Source: Zoroaster sp. YZ-2022
Lineage: Eukaryota; Echinodermata; Asteroidea; Forcipulatida; Zoroasteridae
Assembly (NCBI GenBank): GCA_029582265.1
Contig: CM055828.1
Coordinates: 5,687,402-5,751,401, forward strand
Reading direction: 5' to 3'
DNA: 64,000 bases
Part shown: positions 45,155-57,000 of the stretch, piece after piece
Layout of the letters: every line of letters begins with the position of its first letter
Numbering within the stretch: the stretch's first letter is position 1
The notes under the pieces: model-generated
Databases searched by the model: none
What the model saw: the letters and a program-made list of their open reading frames with translations, nothing else
Told to the model about the DNA's origin: nothing
Position numbers and translations under genes: made by a program

Positions 45155-45399
45155 TGTGAAGTCTAAGTCATGAGAAAAGTGTGGAAAAAAAATAAAAACA
45201 GGGGTTCTGGCAAATTTTTTGAAAAATTTGAATAAATTTGTGGGGGTTTTTTCTCTCGGAAATGAGAGCATTTCAGACCGAATTATTTCTCAGGATGATT
45301 GGTACCTTTACCAACTTCACATTAATTAAGTAAAAGCTTTCGGATAATAATTTTGTAATACTGAACTTGTAATTACAAATGCTTCCTTTTAAATATTTA

Positions 45400-46515
45400 C
45401 ATGTATGTATGTAGACCCTGTAACAGATGTTTACATTCAGTGTACCCCTCTGTGGTTTTGCTGTTTTGTGGCAGTTACTAATCATGTACGTTCATGTTTG
45501 ACTTTGTTCTTTGACATATGTATACGCTCCGTACACATCCTAGTACTTCTACTTCTAGCAGTGAAAGTGCACCTAGTCGTGAGCCTGAGGGCATTGTGTG
45601 TGTACAAAAACCCTGTTGTCCCTATGCATTGGAAGCATTACTGATTGGAAGTACAGCGTACTTCAAACAGCAACACCTCCTCCCTGGTAACCCGTTAACA
45701 CTTGAATGGAAATGGAATCGATAGAGCATGTTAACCAGCGATTTGCTCATTACCAAGCAAACTGCTTGTGCAAAGGGCTCCCTCAGCTGGTCATGCACAG
45801 AGCTGATTACATCCAGCAGTGTTGAAATTATGATGACCTGCAGTTATCATCATCATAAACCTACACAAATTGTTGCCGACATCTCATATCTTTTTACCAT
45901 TTTTTTGTTGCCTACATTGAGGGCACTTTTTAGTAAACTTCAGTAAACAAGCAATGTCATACATATGTATGTCACATCCGCTATACGCATCAAGTTTGAT
46001 AAGTTCCATACTTGTAAACAGATGTGAAACAAATTTTGTAATGTAACTTTCTAGGGGGGGACCCCAACACATAGTACTTTCACCCGAGGGCATAATTAAA
46101 TGTTGTTTTTACCATTAGGACAGTGTGGAGCTAGGGTCATTTAGAAGTCAAATAATTCTTGGTTAATTCAGACCGGCCTCTGTGATTGCCTACAATAAAT
46201 ACACCTACTTATTGACATTTTGCTGCGTCTGTACTTATTTTCTCTCCATAGGTACTAGGTGTTTAAGATTAAGAGATGAATTATTCACAGTTGGATGGAC
46301 TACATATATCTGCATGTTTTTTCCGCGTTTTTTTTTTTTTTTTTTTTTTCTTGTAGAATACATGTTCCTGAGGGCCTCCCAGTAGAATTGAGAGTGGAGT
46401 GAAATCGAATGAAAACAGAAAAGAGAATGTTTGTAGTTCATTCCCTCTGTCTTTGGGTTGTTCTCCCCAGTGTAACATCGGGAAATTATGACATGGAAAA
46501 CAAAATATTGGAGCT
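45400..46515. other. Intron 2 DNA, possible cryptic splice acceptors
   Basis: Two acceptor-like sites occur: CTTCTACTTCTAGCAG (ending 45561) and TTTTCTCTCCATAG (ending 46251). Neither is followed by a frame with a good donor, so no exon is called. A T26 tract is at about 46329-46354. Confidence 0.35.
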
Positions 46516-46517
46516 AA

Positions 46518-46590
46518 GGCCAACAAAAAAAAGTCTCCGGTTTCTGGTCATATGTTGACTTAAAAATCGGTGCAGTATTGCACTTTTTTT

Positions 46591-46630
<40 letters not shown>

Positions 46631-46868
46631 GAGCGTTTGAAATACATATGTGATACATGACACGTGGTTATTGAAACCAGATCAAATTTCCCCATACACA
46701 AAGTATGGTGGCTAAGAGAGGCCTCACAAATCAGGCAATTGAAACAGCAATTTTGGCTGCATTTGGATATCGTTTCATAGTAAAAAATAAAAATAAAAAA
46801 AATGTGGGTCGCACGGGTCAGAGATGATGCGTTCAGAGACCAGATACCGGAGACTTTTAGTTTTGGCC
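46518..46868. mobile_element. MITE with GGCCAA...AAAGTCTCCGG termini
   Basis: GGCCAACAAAAAAAAGTCTC at the left pairs with GAGACTTTTAGTTTTGGCC at the right; beyond that both ends continue CGGT(T/A)TCTGGTC in inverse order. It contains a long T tract (about 46588-46628) and CAAAGTATGGTGGCTAAGAG, shared with 21985-22320. A single end also occurs near 58700-58740. Confidence 0.75.
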
Positions 46869-47024
46869 TAAATTATATTTGAGTATTTATTTATTTTTTA
46901 TTTTTTATTTTTTATTTTTTTTCAAATGCTGAAATTTGTCGTTAAGTAAAAGTTAAGATTCTTACAGCTGGCCCTCTGTTGATTGCCTGACCTCTTAAAG
47001 TCACTTGTGGGTCAACATGAATTA

Positions 47025-47639
47025 CTAAACATGCCGGAGACTGGCCCCGGTGTACGACAGACCGTACACACTTGTTTGTAAGCGAGCCCCACCCAAGCTG
47101 ACAAACAGAGTGGGAGATAGCTTGAAAGACGGTGGATCATAGAATGCAATATTATTAAGTAGGCAATTACTCAGCGGAGTTGGGTTTACATTTGAACACA
47201 TCAGGGAGCAGGCATCCTGAGGAAAGGTAATCGTACAATATAACACTGTTTGTCCTCGGTGATGGCCTGACCTTGGTCGAATGTTGAAGGCCGATTCCAA
47301 AATGGTTGCCATGGTTACCAGGACCTGGTTTGAAACATGTAATTGAAAAACAAATATTACATTTTTTAGATACAAGAATGTCGTACTGTCCAGAAACACA
47401 ATACCTAGCATAAGGCTTTGCGTTTTTTGGTTATTTTTGGGACCAGATAACCGAAATTGGAAATCTTTAGATGCCCGGGTACCGTAGACAATTTTGTAAA
47501 AGCAAATAAATACTCCCAAATGTATAAAATAACCAATAAGTTTCTCTTGTTTTATTAGAGTCATAATAAATGTGGACTTACTGTAATAATTTCCCGCCTC
47601 TATATTAAAAACGACTCGTAGCGTCCCCATTCCCCGCAC
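47025..47639 (-). CDS. 204-codon open frame, probably not a gene
   Basis: This is the longest open frame in the window. The predicted peptide (starting MRGMGTLRVVFNIEAGNYYS) has no recognised domain, signal peptide or repeat, and its residue mix looks like translated non-coding DNA. It is antisense to the predicted gene and lies inside its intron. In AT-rich DNA of this size, one such frame is only mildly unusual. Confidence 0.12.
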   Translation of the reverse strand: MRGMGTLRVVFNIEAGNYYSKSTFIMTLIKQEKLIGYFIHLGVFICFYKIVYGTRASKDFQFRLSGPKNNQKTQSLMLGIVFLDSTTFLYLKNVIFVFQLHVSNQVLVTMATILESAFNIRPRSGHHRGQTVLYCTITFPQDACSLMCSNVNPTPLSNCLLNNIAFYDPPSFKLSPTLFVSLGGARLQTSVYGLSYTGASLRHV

Positions 47640-48472
47640 ACATACAAAAAGAATTCATGTGTCCCACAGTTGCACTAATCCAATAACTGTGAACAGTAGT
47701 CACAAATGCTAACTCATGATACTGGCTTGATGGCAGTCAACTCAAAAGCAAATTACGTGTAGATACATCAAACAAAATCCGGCAAGTCTGTGAAAGACTG
47801 TCGGCAAATGTTACTTCTAAAGCCTTTATCCGAATTGTCTTCATTTTGTTAGCAAAAATCAGCGACTTCCATTTGTCTGGCTTAAATGTTCAGTCGGAAT
47901 TTTAAAAAGTCGTTCACGGGTAAATGGAACTGAAAAATGGAAACGGGTAATGACAGTTTCAGTCAGGTATCCGGGTACCCAGATACCCGGCACAGACTTA
48001 AGCTAGCATGAAATTGCATATTGTTTGCTGATTGATGCAGAAAAGTAATTGAGACGATTTTTTTCACATGAAACAACATCGATAGCCATTGAAAATTTGG
48101 TTTTCATAGTTTTATGCATGGAACATGCTCTAAGAAAACCTTGGATTGCTTTGAAAAAAAAATGTGCAAATAGTTAGTCATCCCTTGAAAGATTTCACCT
48201 TTCTTGTCAACGGAGGGCAGTATTTATAATTTCTTTCATATTTCAGAGTCATTTAATTTTTCCTCCCAGAACGTTATATGTAATTCTTACTCCAAAGCCT
48301 CAAACCTTAGATTGAGTGGGAGAAAGCACTTGGGAACATTCTCAAAAGAGATTTATTAGACTTCAACCATCCATGTACAATAGAGAGAAATTGGGCCAAC
48401 CTCTTAAAAATATTTGAGGTCAATGACCAGTTGGGCAATGCTCTCCTTTCTAGATGTAGAGCATTGGTGCTG

Positions 48473-48532
48473 CTATGTTATCACATAGTTCCGTATCACT
48501 CTCTATGTTATCACATAGTTCCGTATCACTCT
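48473..48532 (+). repeat. Exact 30-bp tandem duplication
   Basis: The unit beginning CTATGTTATCACATAGTTCC occurs twice without change. Each unit holds the hairpin CTATGTTATCACATAG. Confidence 0.95.
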
Positions 48533-48949
48533 CATAATAGTATGACTAATAGGAGGGTGGTGGTGGCAGCCTTCACCACATTGCCCACCCCTATTAGTGT
48601 ACTTGGAATAAGGGACACGACCTTGACCTGTTACTCTGTGTAATAGGAATTGGACCTCTGCATTGTAATTAGAAGGGGTGGCGGGAGAAGGCAAGAGCTG
48701 CCTCTATGACAGATGCTCATGTTACTGGTTGTGGGGATATTACATTCCTTTCTGAAATACTAGATGGTCGATTTTGATTTAATATATATCTAGCACCTGG
48801 CAAAAAGAACAGGCGACCTTTGGGCCCTTCCGTGGGCGGAGATTATCGGGGAGAAGGGAAGTAGTCTGAGATGCATCATCTAGTGTCCCATAAAGCATGG
48901 AGGAAGGAACTCCTCCATGCATAAAGTGAGGTTACCCAGTGTGTCTAGT

Positions 48950-49115
48950 TCCCTGTCTTCTTGTCTGCTAGTCTGTCTACTTTTATTTGTCTGTCTACTG
49001 TCTGTCTGCCCTTTACTGACAGACCTTTACTGACAGACGTCTGTCAGACGGTTTAGGTCTACATGTATCTGCCTGGCTGTTTGTCTCCTTACTGTTTGTC
49101 TGTCTGTCTTATGTC
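48950..49115. repeat. TCTG-rich simple sequence
   Basis: Degenerate TCTG/GTCTGTC repeats with TTACTGACAGACCTTTACTGACAGAC-like duplication near 49014-49037. Confidence 0.8.
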
Positions 49116-49129
49116 TTTACAAAGTTGGT

Positions 49130-49440
49130 AAGGTACGATGTTGGCACATCTGCTTCTACGAATATGCTTACTGTCTTTGAATAAAAGATATACATCAAAA
49201 CAACCAGCCTGTTTACATTGTGTCATTAACAAGAAAATAAAAAAATTGCATTCAGATTTGTTATATTCATTAAAATGTGGAATTTAGGAAAGAGATTTGC
49301 AACAGATATTTTGTTTTTACATTCTTAAAAGTGAAAGCTTTTTAAATTTCCAAGGAAGATTAGTACCACTATAACAGTGGTACACATTAGTACCACTATA
49401 ACCAGTTTTACATAAATATTTTTACAATTTTGTTATTTTT
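49130..49440 (+). repeat. R68 fragment with one diverged monomer
   Basis: GGTACGATGTTGGC, GCTTCTACGAATATGCTTAC and TTAACAAGAAAATAAAAAAATTGC follow family order. GTACCACTATAAC is duplicated near 49362 and 49391. Confidence 0.55.
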
Positions 49441-49749
49441 TAATTACCAATTCTATACCTTTAATATTCGTTTTTAGTTTATTATCTTTATTCCATCTGT
49501 CCATATTTCCTTGTCTGTGTCCCGAGCCTAATATCATGACACTACTTTGGCACAATAAAAAAATTGGCACAAATGTCATGTAGACAAAACAGAAGATTCT
49601 GTGCTTTATACATTTCATTGGAGCAATTCATTTCTGCTTGTGTGTACACGTATATTGAGTAAGTGTTTGCCGCTTACACATCAGGGTTAGTGCACAAATT
49701 CTGCTAACAATGTAAGCAGAATATCCTGCCCGTAAGTCTGGTAATTCTG

Positions 49750-49910
49750 TTTGTCAGTCTACATATATGTGAATATATCTGACTGTCAGTTTGTTTGTTT
49801 GTCGGTCAAAGTTGTTATATATCTATACTGTACCATTTGTCAGTCTACATATATCTGAATATATCTGTCTGTCAGTCCATCCATCCATTTGTTTGTCTAT
49901 CTTCCTGTAC
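49750..49910 (+). repeat. ~95-bp tandem duplication, TCTG-rich
   Basis: CAGTCTACATATAT(G/C)TGAATATATCTG(A/T)CTGTCAGT occurs at about 49756 and 49841. It is flanked by TTTGTTTGTCGG and CCATCCATCC simple sequence. Confidence 0.7.
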
Positions 49911-49919
49911 TGTGTCATT

Positions 49920-52430
49920 TGTGTCATGGTCCCCATTACCTGCAATCAGCAACACCCCATTGAGTCTGAAAGTGACCCAGATAGTGTGACATCGTCAATG
50001 TGTTAAGATGTTCAGATGTTAGTATCATTGATCAACAAATGATGTGAACTCGTGACTAATGATTCGATTCACTCTGTGTTATCCACTCTAATGGATTAAT
50101 CCAGTGAGGCAGAATCAGTTCAAAGCCCTTTTGACCTAACAATGAAGACCCAGATTACTATTAAATGGGCGCAGTCTTGACACACTGCTTGGCAAATGTG
50201 ATTTTTCCGAATTCATTATTGTTTTGGAATTTGGATGATTGATGAACGAGTCATATTTTCACCGAGTACAATACACGCTTTTGGGAATATTACGCACAGT
50301 GCATGTGGTGAATTCCCAGAGACTTGACCATGTAAATTTCACTGACAAAACCAACACCTTTCAGTACAATTTTTTTTTTTTTGTGTATTTAAGCCTGTGT
50401 GAAATTACCATACACACGCTCCATGTGCAACATTCCCAAAAACGTGTTATTTTGGGACGGTTGTAAGATGTGTAAAAAGTGTTTATGGTCTTGCATGGAA
50501 AATTGACGGCCATTTTTATTTTATCTTTTTTCTTGATACACAAGTTTATGGGAATCAAAAAGAGGTTCACATCCAAAATAGACTGGTGCCTTTGGAAACT
50601 GGTTTTTGATTTTCTTGATTTAAAAAAAAAAAATATGTTTTTGGGGGTTTTTTGGCAGTGGATTTTGATTTGTGATCAGTCAGGGAACTAGACAAAATAA
50701 GTGTGTGGACATATTCCAGTGCAAGATGAATGTTTAGGCTCGGTCGTCCTTCATGCAGACACAAATAATGAAGCGAACCGCGAGCTTTGCACAAATGATT
50801 CACAGGTTAAACACATTCCAACCTGCGCGTATGATTTTCCATAAATAATGACATACAAATTCCCTTGGTGTACGCTTGATGTATCAACCGGCCTTTTCAT
50901 GTAGATCTCTATAATATTATCAGGGGGTAATCTTAAATAATATTTAATAACAGAATTGTCCATCTTCTCTTCCTCAAAACTTTGCTACATTGTATGTTTT
51001 TTTTTCTTTTTCTATATTTGTATAATTGAATAGCATGTACAGTGTAGGCCATGTCCAATTTGTTGTTTGTGGCTGCAGATAATGACTGCAGCTCAGTACT
51101 TTGGAATTTAAGCAGAAAGAATGAAAGGCCTACATGTATGCTACAAACAGATAAAATTTGATTCAAACATTGCATTACTTTTTGTTTTGTGTCTCAAATT
51201 AGCAGTTACATACATGTACATATACCAATTTACATGCACTGATTCTGTGACACCCCCCCCCCCCCCTTCCCCCGCCAGGGCTCCCAAAAAAACAAAAAAA
51301 CAATTTAAATAATAATATGTATAGAATTAATATACAATGAGTGAAGTACTGTACAGAAAAGTCAGTGCAAATTGATCTCGTAGTCTCAGGCAATATTCTG
51401 TCATTCTGTGCATCGGAGATTCAGTATTACTGAGGGGAGGGGTGGAGCTAAAGATAGTTTGTATTGTGGGAGGATGGATTCACTGGGCTTCAACTTTCTT
51501 TTGTAGGGGTTACACTGAAACCATTAGTATTTAATGCGTTGACTTTTACAAGAGTGACTTTCCATTATGGTGGAGATCCAGATTGCCTTTTCTGCTCATT
51601 TGAATACATGCAAATATCAGCGATTGACGATCGGTTTTAATTGCTGTATCTGGGTCAGCAAGACAATTCTGCCAGTCTTGATGATGATTTTCTTGCCAGT
51701 TTCCCTCGGGGTGCTGTAGCTCGTATTACCCAAGCCCACCATCACTGTGTACCTGACCCGGTGTTGTTTTGTCAACCAATCCAGGGCAACCCGACACCTC
51801 CCCTGCGGGTAGAATGGTATGACCTTTTGAATTCATGAAAGTGAACGAGTGCCCAGCATGAAATGTTGGATCGCATGTCAATTAAATCTCAGGTTATGGT
51901 ATTGATAAAATCGATTTGAAGTGATCACCGTCATGTTTTTTTCTTTTTGGACTGCGACAACCGAATCAACCCTACCCCTTTTGCCGGAATGGAGTGGTCA
52001 TCTCTGGCAATATTTAGATCAAGATTTTCACGTTGAAATTTGCTAGTACAAAAAGTCAGACTTCATTCAAATCACTATTATGTAGTGCACAGTTGGTGTC
52101 GGTCTGCGACCAATCTCTAACAAACAAACAAAAACTGTCTTTGTGCATTTCTCTTACTCAACACATCGCTGACTCTCCATAAAGGAATAAATTAACCCTG
52201 TTATTAACTTTGACCAGGAAAGTCAGCTCTTGATTGAAACGGCCCTCCCTAGGCGGTGAATGGAGCAGCCCAATAACTATGAACTTTTTTTTATCAAAGG
52301 CACTACGCTCGGAGGGGTTTTCTCTCTGTGTGTTGCTGGTAGTCCCATGCCATGTGTAGCAATCAGCACTTTTTCTTCTGAGTGAAGGCAGGCGTGTAAT
52401 GCACCCAATGTCTTGAACATGTGTGCATGT
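49920..52430. other. Intronic DNA without recognised gene
   Basis: A C17 run is at about 51252-51268. A 65-codon frame at 51641-51838 looks moderately protein-like but has no good splice pair. No repeat family is recognised. Confidence 0.35.
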
Positions 52431-52439
52431 GCGCATATC

Positions 52440-53110
52440 AGTCTGTTCACCCGAATCATGCCGAGTTCAAATCTGCTTAGTAAAGCCAGTCGGAAATAAC
52501 TTTGGATGAATGAGGGCTTCGACTATTGTGGCAGCCTGCTACCTGAAACCCAGAGATCTTATCAGTCGGGGAGTTATTCACAGAGAGGGCCCTGCCGTCC
52601 CCTCCGTCTGCGGGAGCTCTTCATTTCTTACTCGGGGGAGGGTGCAGAACATCGAGTGAATTGGATGCGGAGGATCACTTGTGAAATGGAACACTCTGGA
52701 TGTTAGCAACCAGCTTCTGTAGTTCCCCTCGCCGTGTCGGACAATAAGTTAAACATTCACAGCTTAGAAAGAGCTCACTTCAGCCAGCGCTACCCCCTCA
52801 TCTTTGTAGGGAACGACCCCAATTATTGTGTCACTGGCACCCTGTTTCTCGGGGCATTACCAGACCTGGACAGGGCCAGTAGTTCTATTAAACCCTCCGC
52901 AACTCCTTGACTTGGCAGCCCACAGGTGACTGCAATATGGGACAGCAAGCCAACTCCAGAATAACGGGTAATGTACAACATACATATGTAGCACCTGAAT
53001 ACACTCTGTAACACAGTAATGCTCCCTGAGAACTCACACTGCACCTATGGCATTATGTCTGCCGTACAGATGTGTGTGCAGCGTGTAATTAATATAAAAG
53101 TGAAATCATG
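52440..53110. other. Unique, relatively GC-rich intronic block
   Basis: This block is clearly more GC-rich than its surroundings and lacks repeat relatives in the window. It contains CTGCCGTCCCCTCCGTCTGC and scattered CG dinucleotides. No exon passes splice and frame checks. Regulatory sequence is possible. Confidence 0.3.
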
Positions 53111-53384
53111 ATTAATCAGATCAAGAGGCTAAGATTCAGAGTGGGTTGGGGGGAAAAAAAGGTCACATCTGTGAGAAGTTGTGGCACTTGATGCTGTTAC
53201 CAATCAGCAAATGTATGATGAGTTTTCAGAATTTTTGTGTGTAGATTTTTTGTAGTAGAATTAAAAAACATTTGCAAATATACAAGAAATATAATAGGAA
53301 TAAACCCATACAAATAACACCTCAATACGTCCTCACACCTCTGTGAAAATGGTTCTTAATTTGGATAAATTTTAACCATTTACA

Positions 53385-54030
53385 CAGATGTATATTTTTT
53401 TTTTAAAGTGGATAAAAAGTAAATTGGATTTTTTTTTCTCAAAAAAGACAAACTTTACATAAACAATCAGTTGTTTTTATATAAAATATGATATTGTCCT
53501 TTATATTTAAAAAAAAAAAAAAAAAAAAACTTAAAAACTAAACAAAAACATACATGTAAATGATTAAAGATTACGTGGTGTTATGTTGATGACGGTATCA
53601 AACATCCCTTAAAATATGTGCTATCATTTTAGTAGATTGAATCAAACTTTTGTTTTGGTCTTCTGTAGCCAAAAGAAAAATCAGATTATTCCATGTTGGA
53701 ATGAATACAAAATATCACAAGTTATTTTATAAACGTATCTGGTGATTCTTATCAGTTAAAATTCCTTGACAGACATTTTATTTTTAAAAAAAGATTACTG
53801 GCTTTGCATTGGTAGTTTCCATACTATCAAATTATTATCTAAAAACCTATGTGGTGTTTAGTTGATACAAGTATCTATTATCCTGAGAAATGATTTTGTT
53901 TATATAGTGCTTTCATCTTAAAGAATTGTTATATCGAGTTTACCCCCAAAAACGTTACCATCCGTCAACTTTTTGTAAAACACAAAAACATAAAAAAAAA
54001 AAAAAACCAGAAACAAACATGTAAACAGAC
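53385..54030 (+). repeat. AT-rich decayed R68-like modules and poly(A) tracts
   Basis: GTTGATGACGGTATCAAACATCCC (about 53586) and GTTGATACAAGTATCTATTATCC (about 53859) resemble subterminal R68 sequence also seen at 58513. Poly(A) tracts lie at about 53508-53529 and 53993-54006. Confidence 0.4.
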
Positions 54031-54379
54031 TTTTGATGTTTTCTCAAAAACCTGAGCCTCGTTTGTGATGAAACTGACAATGATTAGTTTTATGATATAT
54101 TTCTTGAGAACTCAAGGGTTGAAATTAACGTACATAACCAAAAACCCAATTTTGTACCATTTAAATGTCTATTTTACAATAAACAAAGCATGAAAATGAA
54201 CTAAATTAAGCGGTTTTTTTTTTTCGTGGAGATCAAAAGGCCTGAGCAATATAGGCGCACAATGACTTTAAACGTACAGTATACAGATGTATACAGATCA
54301 CAACAAGGAACCAAAATAAATGTTACTTTTTGCCTTGATTTTAGAGGTCTGAGAAATATAGGCAAACACCAACCAGACG

Positions 54380-54640
54380 TTTTTTTTATTTATCAGGATT
54401 TTTTACAAATTTTCCTTTGCCTCAAAATATTCTTGAAAGAAGAGAAGTAGCCACCAAGGAAAGAAGTATTCTGTATTTTGTCCAAACCTCTAGTATCTTA
54501 TTTGTGGGGATGTGGAGAGTCTGTAAATCCTCCAAAATGAAACATCCAGGAGGTTCAGGGGGGCTTTGTCCTCGAAACCAAAGGGAGACCCAGGCCTACT
54601 ACCCATTTTTCAGGATTTTTTTTTTAGTTTTGTCAAATCA
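54380..54640 (+). repeat. Dispersed repeat (copy 2 of 2)
   Basis: Same order of motifs as 33935-34210, including GGGGATGTGGAGAGTCTGTA and AAAGGGAGACCCAGGCCTAC. Roughly 80-85% similar by eye. Confidence 0.75.
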
Positions 54641-55204
54641 CACCCCGGTAAGTGTGAGCTTGAAGCTAACTCAATCAGAGGAATAGATCTATCTTCGTCT
54701 TTTAAGTGTGAACTATTCCATGCTGTGTACAGGTGATTGCATACAAAGCTTGGAGAACCATCTGCAGCTTTCTACATACATTCTAGAAGTGACATTGCCT
54801 AGCAACTTTACCCACTGATACAACCGACACAATCTCACTAGCTGTGTTGGCTACGAGCTGAAAACATGATTTTCATTTGTTTATATAACTATGTATATGG
54901 TACCAATCTAAGGGAACATTGAATGTAGTGCAGCAAGGATTTGGTTCAACAATTTTGCACAGCATCATTGTAATGCATAACAAACATTTATGTGTATGTA
55001 ATACTGATTTTAAATGGAATATCTTGAATTTCGCTTAACAAATTGTGAATTTTGTGTAGCACAAGTGAAATTGTTCACTCTAGTGATTCTTGGGCACCGG
55101 TAATGGGTGTGTATAAGCCAGACTCTATATTCTAAAGGAACCCAAAATGTCTACTGGCTTTAAACTTCGTACTCTCACAGTGTACACAAAAGAATGGGGG
55201 AAAA

Positions 55205-55262
55205 AACGGTTGCAGGGACAGTGACTCGGAGGTCGCAGGTTCGAATCCCGCTCCCGCTCTAG
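55205..55262 (+). mobile_element. tRNA-like SINE remnant
   Basis: GGTTCGAATCC (55238-55248) is a perfect box B, preceded by GACTCGGAGGTCGCA. The inverse translation contains GAGFEPATS, a common by-product of tRNA-derived SINEs. Box A is not clear, and no cloverleaf closes, so this is not a tRNA gene. Confidence 0.5.
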
Positions 55263-55449
55263 TTAAGTTTTCTTTGTTCCCTTTGTTAAGGATTACAAAA
55301 TGTATTGCATTTGAAGCACTAACAAAAAGTACTTTGCCTAGGACACTTTGCATCTCAATGATGTATTTCTGTCCAACCTTATTAGTACAAGCGCTCTCTC
55401 TCTCTCTCATTATTAAACATGAAATTTGAAAGTTCCCAATAACAAAGTA

Positions 55450-57000
55450 TAAATCTTCAGTAATATCTTCATTGCTTTACCGACATACGGAGGTACAATC
55501 GATGTACTATCCTTCGAGTCAGCTCCTTCAGAATTAACCCATAACACTCATTGTTTATTTTATTTCCAATTAAGCAATAATTGGCATTTGTCAAAGAGGA
55601 CTGTACTTAACTTCAGTCTCACATACAAGCATTAGCCTTTGTGGAATGCCGCTAACTCGGCACAAATTCCCTTTCTGTACTCCAGAGCTATTGAAACAAA
55701 AATTTCCTCAATTACAGCCTCACCCTATCAAATTCTTGCACCAATTTGGACTGAAAATTTAATAAAACCACTTATGTCAGAATACATCAGAGCTAACTGT
55801 GGCAGCCATTAGTTTTCTCTTTCGGCCCGCAAACGGTAAAATCGTCAAATTGTCTGCCTATAAGGGGCTACAAATTTACAACCCTTTCCTTTCACAATTG
55901 ACCTAGTTTGGAAAAAGGTCAGGGCATCTCTGGATTATTCTGATCTCCAAGGAGACCAGTAAATCTAAGACTTCCACACAAGCTGTCGTGCTTCTGTAGC
56001 CCTCGTCTCTGTGGGTTACTGGGCAACTGCTTTTAAATCTTGACAAAGTAGGTTTTGAAAGTAGCCAGATTTGACTCGGTAGGTAGGTTCAGTTGAATGA
56101 AATGGGGAAAGACAACCATTTGTAATCTACATGTACCATAGTTCATAACATGAGACACCCGCAAGGAATATTAACTATTTCCCTTTCCAAGCCCACACCG
56201 CCCTAATAAAGAAAGTATTCAATGCAAAACGTATTCCTTTGAAATAATTGTACAAATTTGTTTAAATAACAATCTCTTTTGAATAATCAGCCAAACAGCT
56301 GTCTTTTAACTGAATCATTTTGCTAACTAGATTACAAATTTGTTTATCCGAAACCCTTGTTTTTTTGTTCATTTGCTTTCTCGTGCAAGTGTTAGCTGTC
56401 AGATATATTTTGCCTCCGTTCGGCTTTCTATTTTCATGCTGGAAAATTCAATCTTTGTGATTGGTCGTATCACACAGTAATTTAACCTTACGGCTACCCA
56501 CCCTTGCTCACAGCCATCGCAACAAACCCGACTGTGCACCACATTCAATGCACTTCCCTTATGTGCTAAACCTGCCTGTATGGACCTACGTCAAAACTGA
56601 CCCACCAGCGACCCCACGCCTTGTGTAGAATTTGACCCCTGACCCCCTGGTGATATGCAAATGAGACTGCTGGATGTTGTTGGCGGGCTGCCCGAGGCGT
56701 AAGGTCTAGATTTGTTCTATCTGTCGTACCTTATTTTTTTCTCCTATTCTCTCTGTAGCATGTTTATGTTAGGTGTTCCAGCTAGCTAGTGTGTTAGTAG
56801 GTTAGGTTTTCCATACTGAATGGCTAGACTTGGCTTTGTACAGCAAAAGGCAGGAGCAGAAAACACAACAGCACCGATTCTAGCTGTGTAAAGAATTCCT
56901 CTGAGTACTTGTGTATTTATGCAAAGTTTCGCAGGGCAGACGACATATTTGAATGAATTCAGACTCTGCAGGCTTTAATTCCATGGAATAACTTTCATCT
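55450..57000. other. Unique intronic DNA with nuclear-receptor and octamer motifs
   Basis: No repeat relative in the window and no exon. It contains an acceptor-like TTTCTCCTATTCTCTCTGTAG ending about 56758 without a supported exon after it. See the motif pair at 56633-56662. Confidence 0.35.
56633..56662. promoter_or_regulatory. DR1-type half-sites next to an octamer
   Basis: TGACCC-C-TGACCC (inverse GGGTCA-G-GGGTCA) is a direct repeat with 1-bp spacing, the DR1 arrangement used by RXR, HNF4 and COUP-TF-type receptors. ATGCAAAT follows 9 bp later (56655-56662). Function is not shown by sequence alone. Confidence 0.3.

Larger units (their letters stand above)
43752..45393 (+). mobile_element. 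R68 element with large array, inside intron 2
   Basis: It starts GTTTAAAGGTACAACATTGG, which is the family terminus passing directly into the 68-bp array, and ends near TTCCTTTTAAAT. Right-hand flank modules (AATGAGAGCATTTCAGACCG, TACCTTTACCAACTTCAC) match copy A. A TTAA MITE (44987-45154) is nested between array and flank. The left end is only 30 bp from the exon-2 donor. Confidence 0.65.

Noticed and set aside
45562..45664. Exon after the acceptor CTTCTACTTCTAGCAG
   Set aside because: In the phase compatible with exon 2 it stops within 27 codons; the longer frame is in the wrong phase and the downstream donor (GTAACC) is weak.
46252..46330. Exon after the acceptor TTTTCTCTCCATAG
   Set aside because: It is phase-compatible and open, but no reasonable donor follows before the poly(T) tract.
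51641..51838. 65-codon frame with protein-like composition
   Set aside because: No matching acceptor/donor pair and no recognised domain.
55132..55410. Minus-strand frame containing GAGFEPATS as a protein
   Set aside because: This peptide is the inverse translation of a tRNA box B and is a known artefact of SINE sequences.
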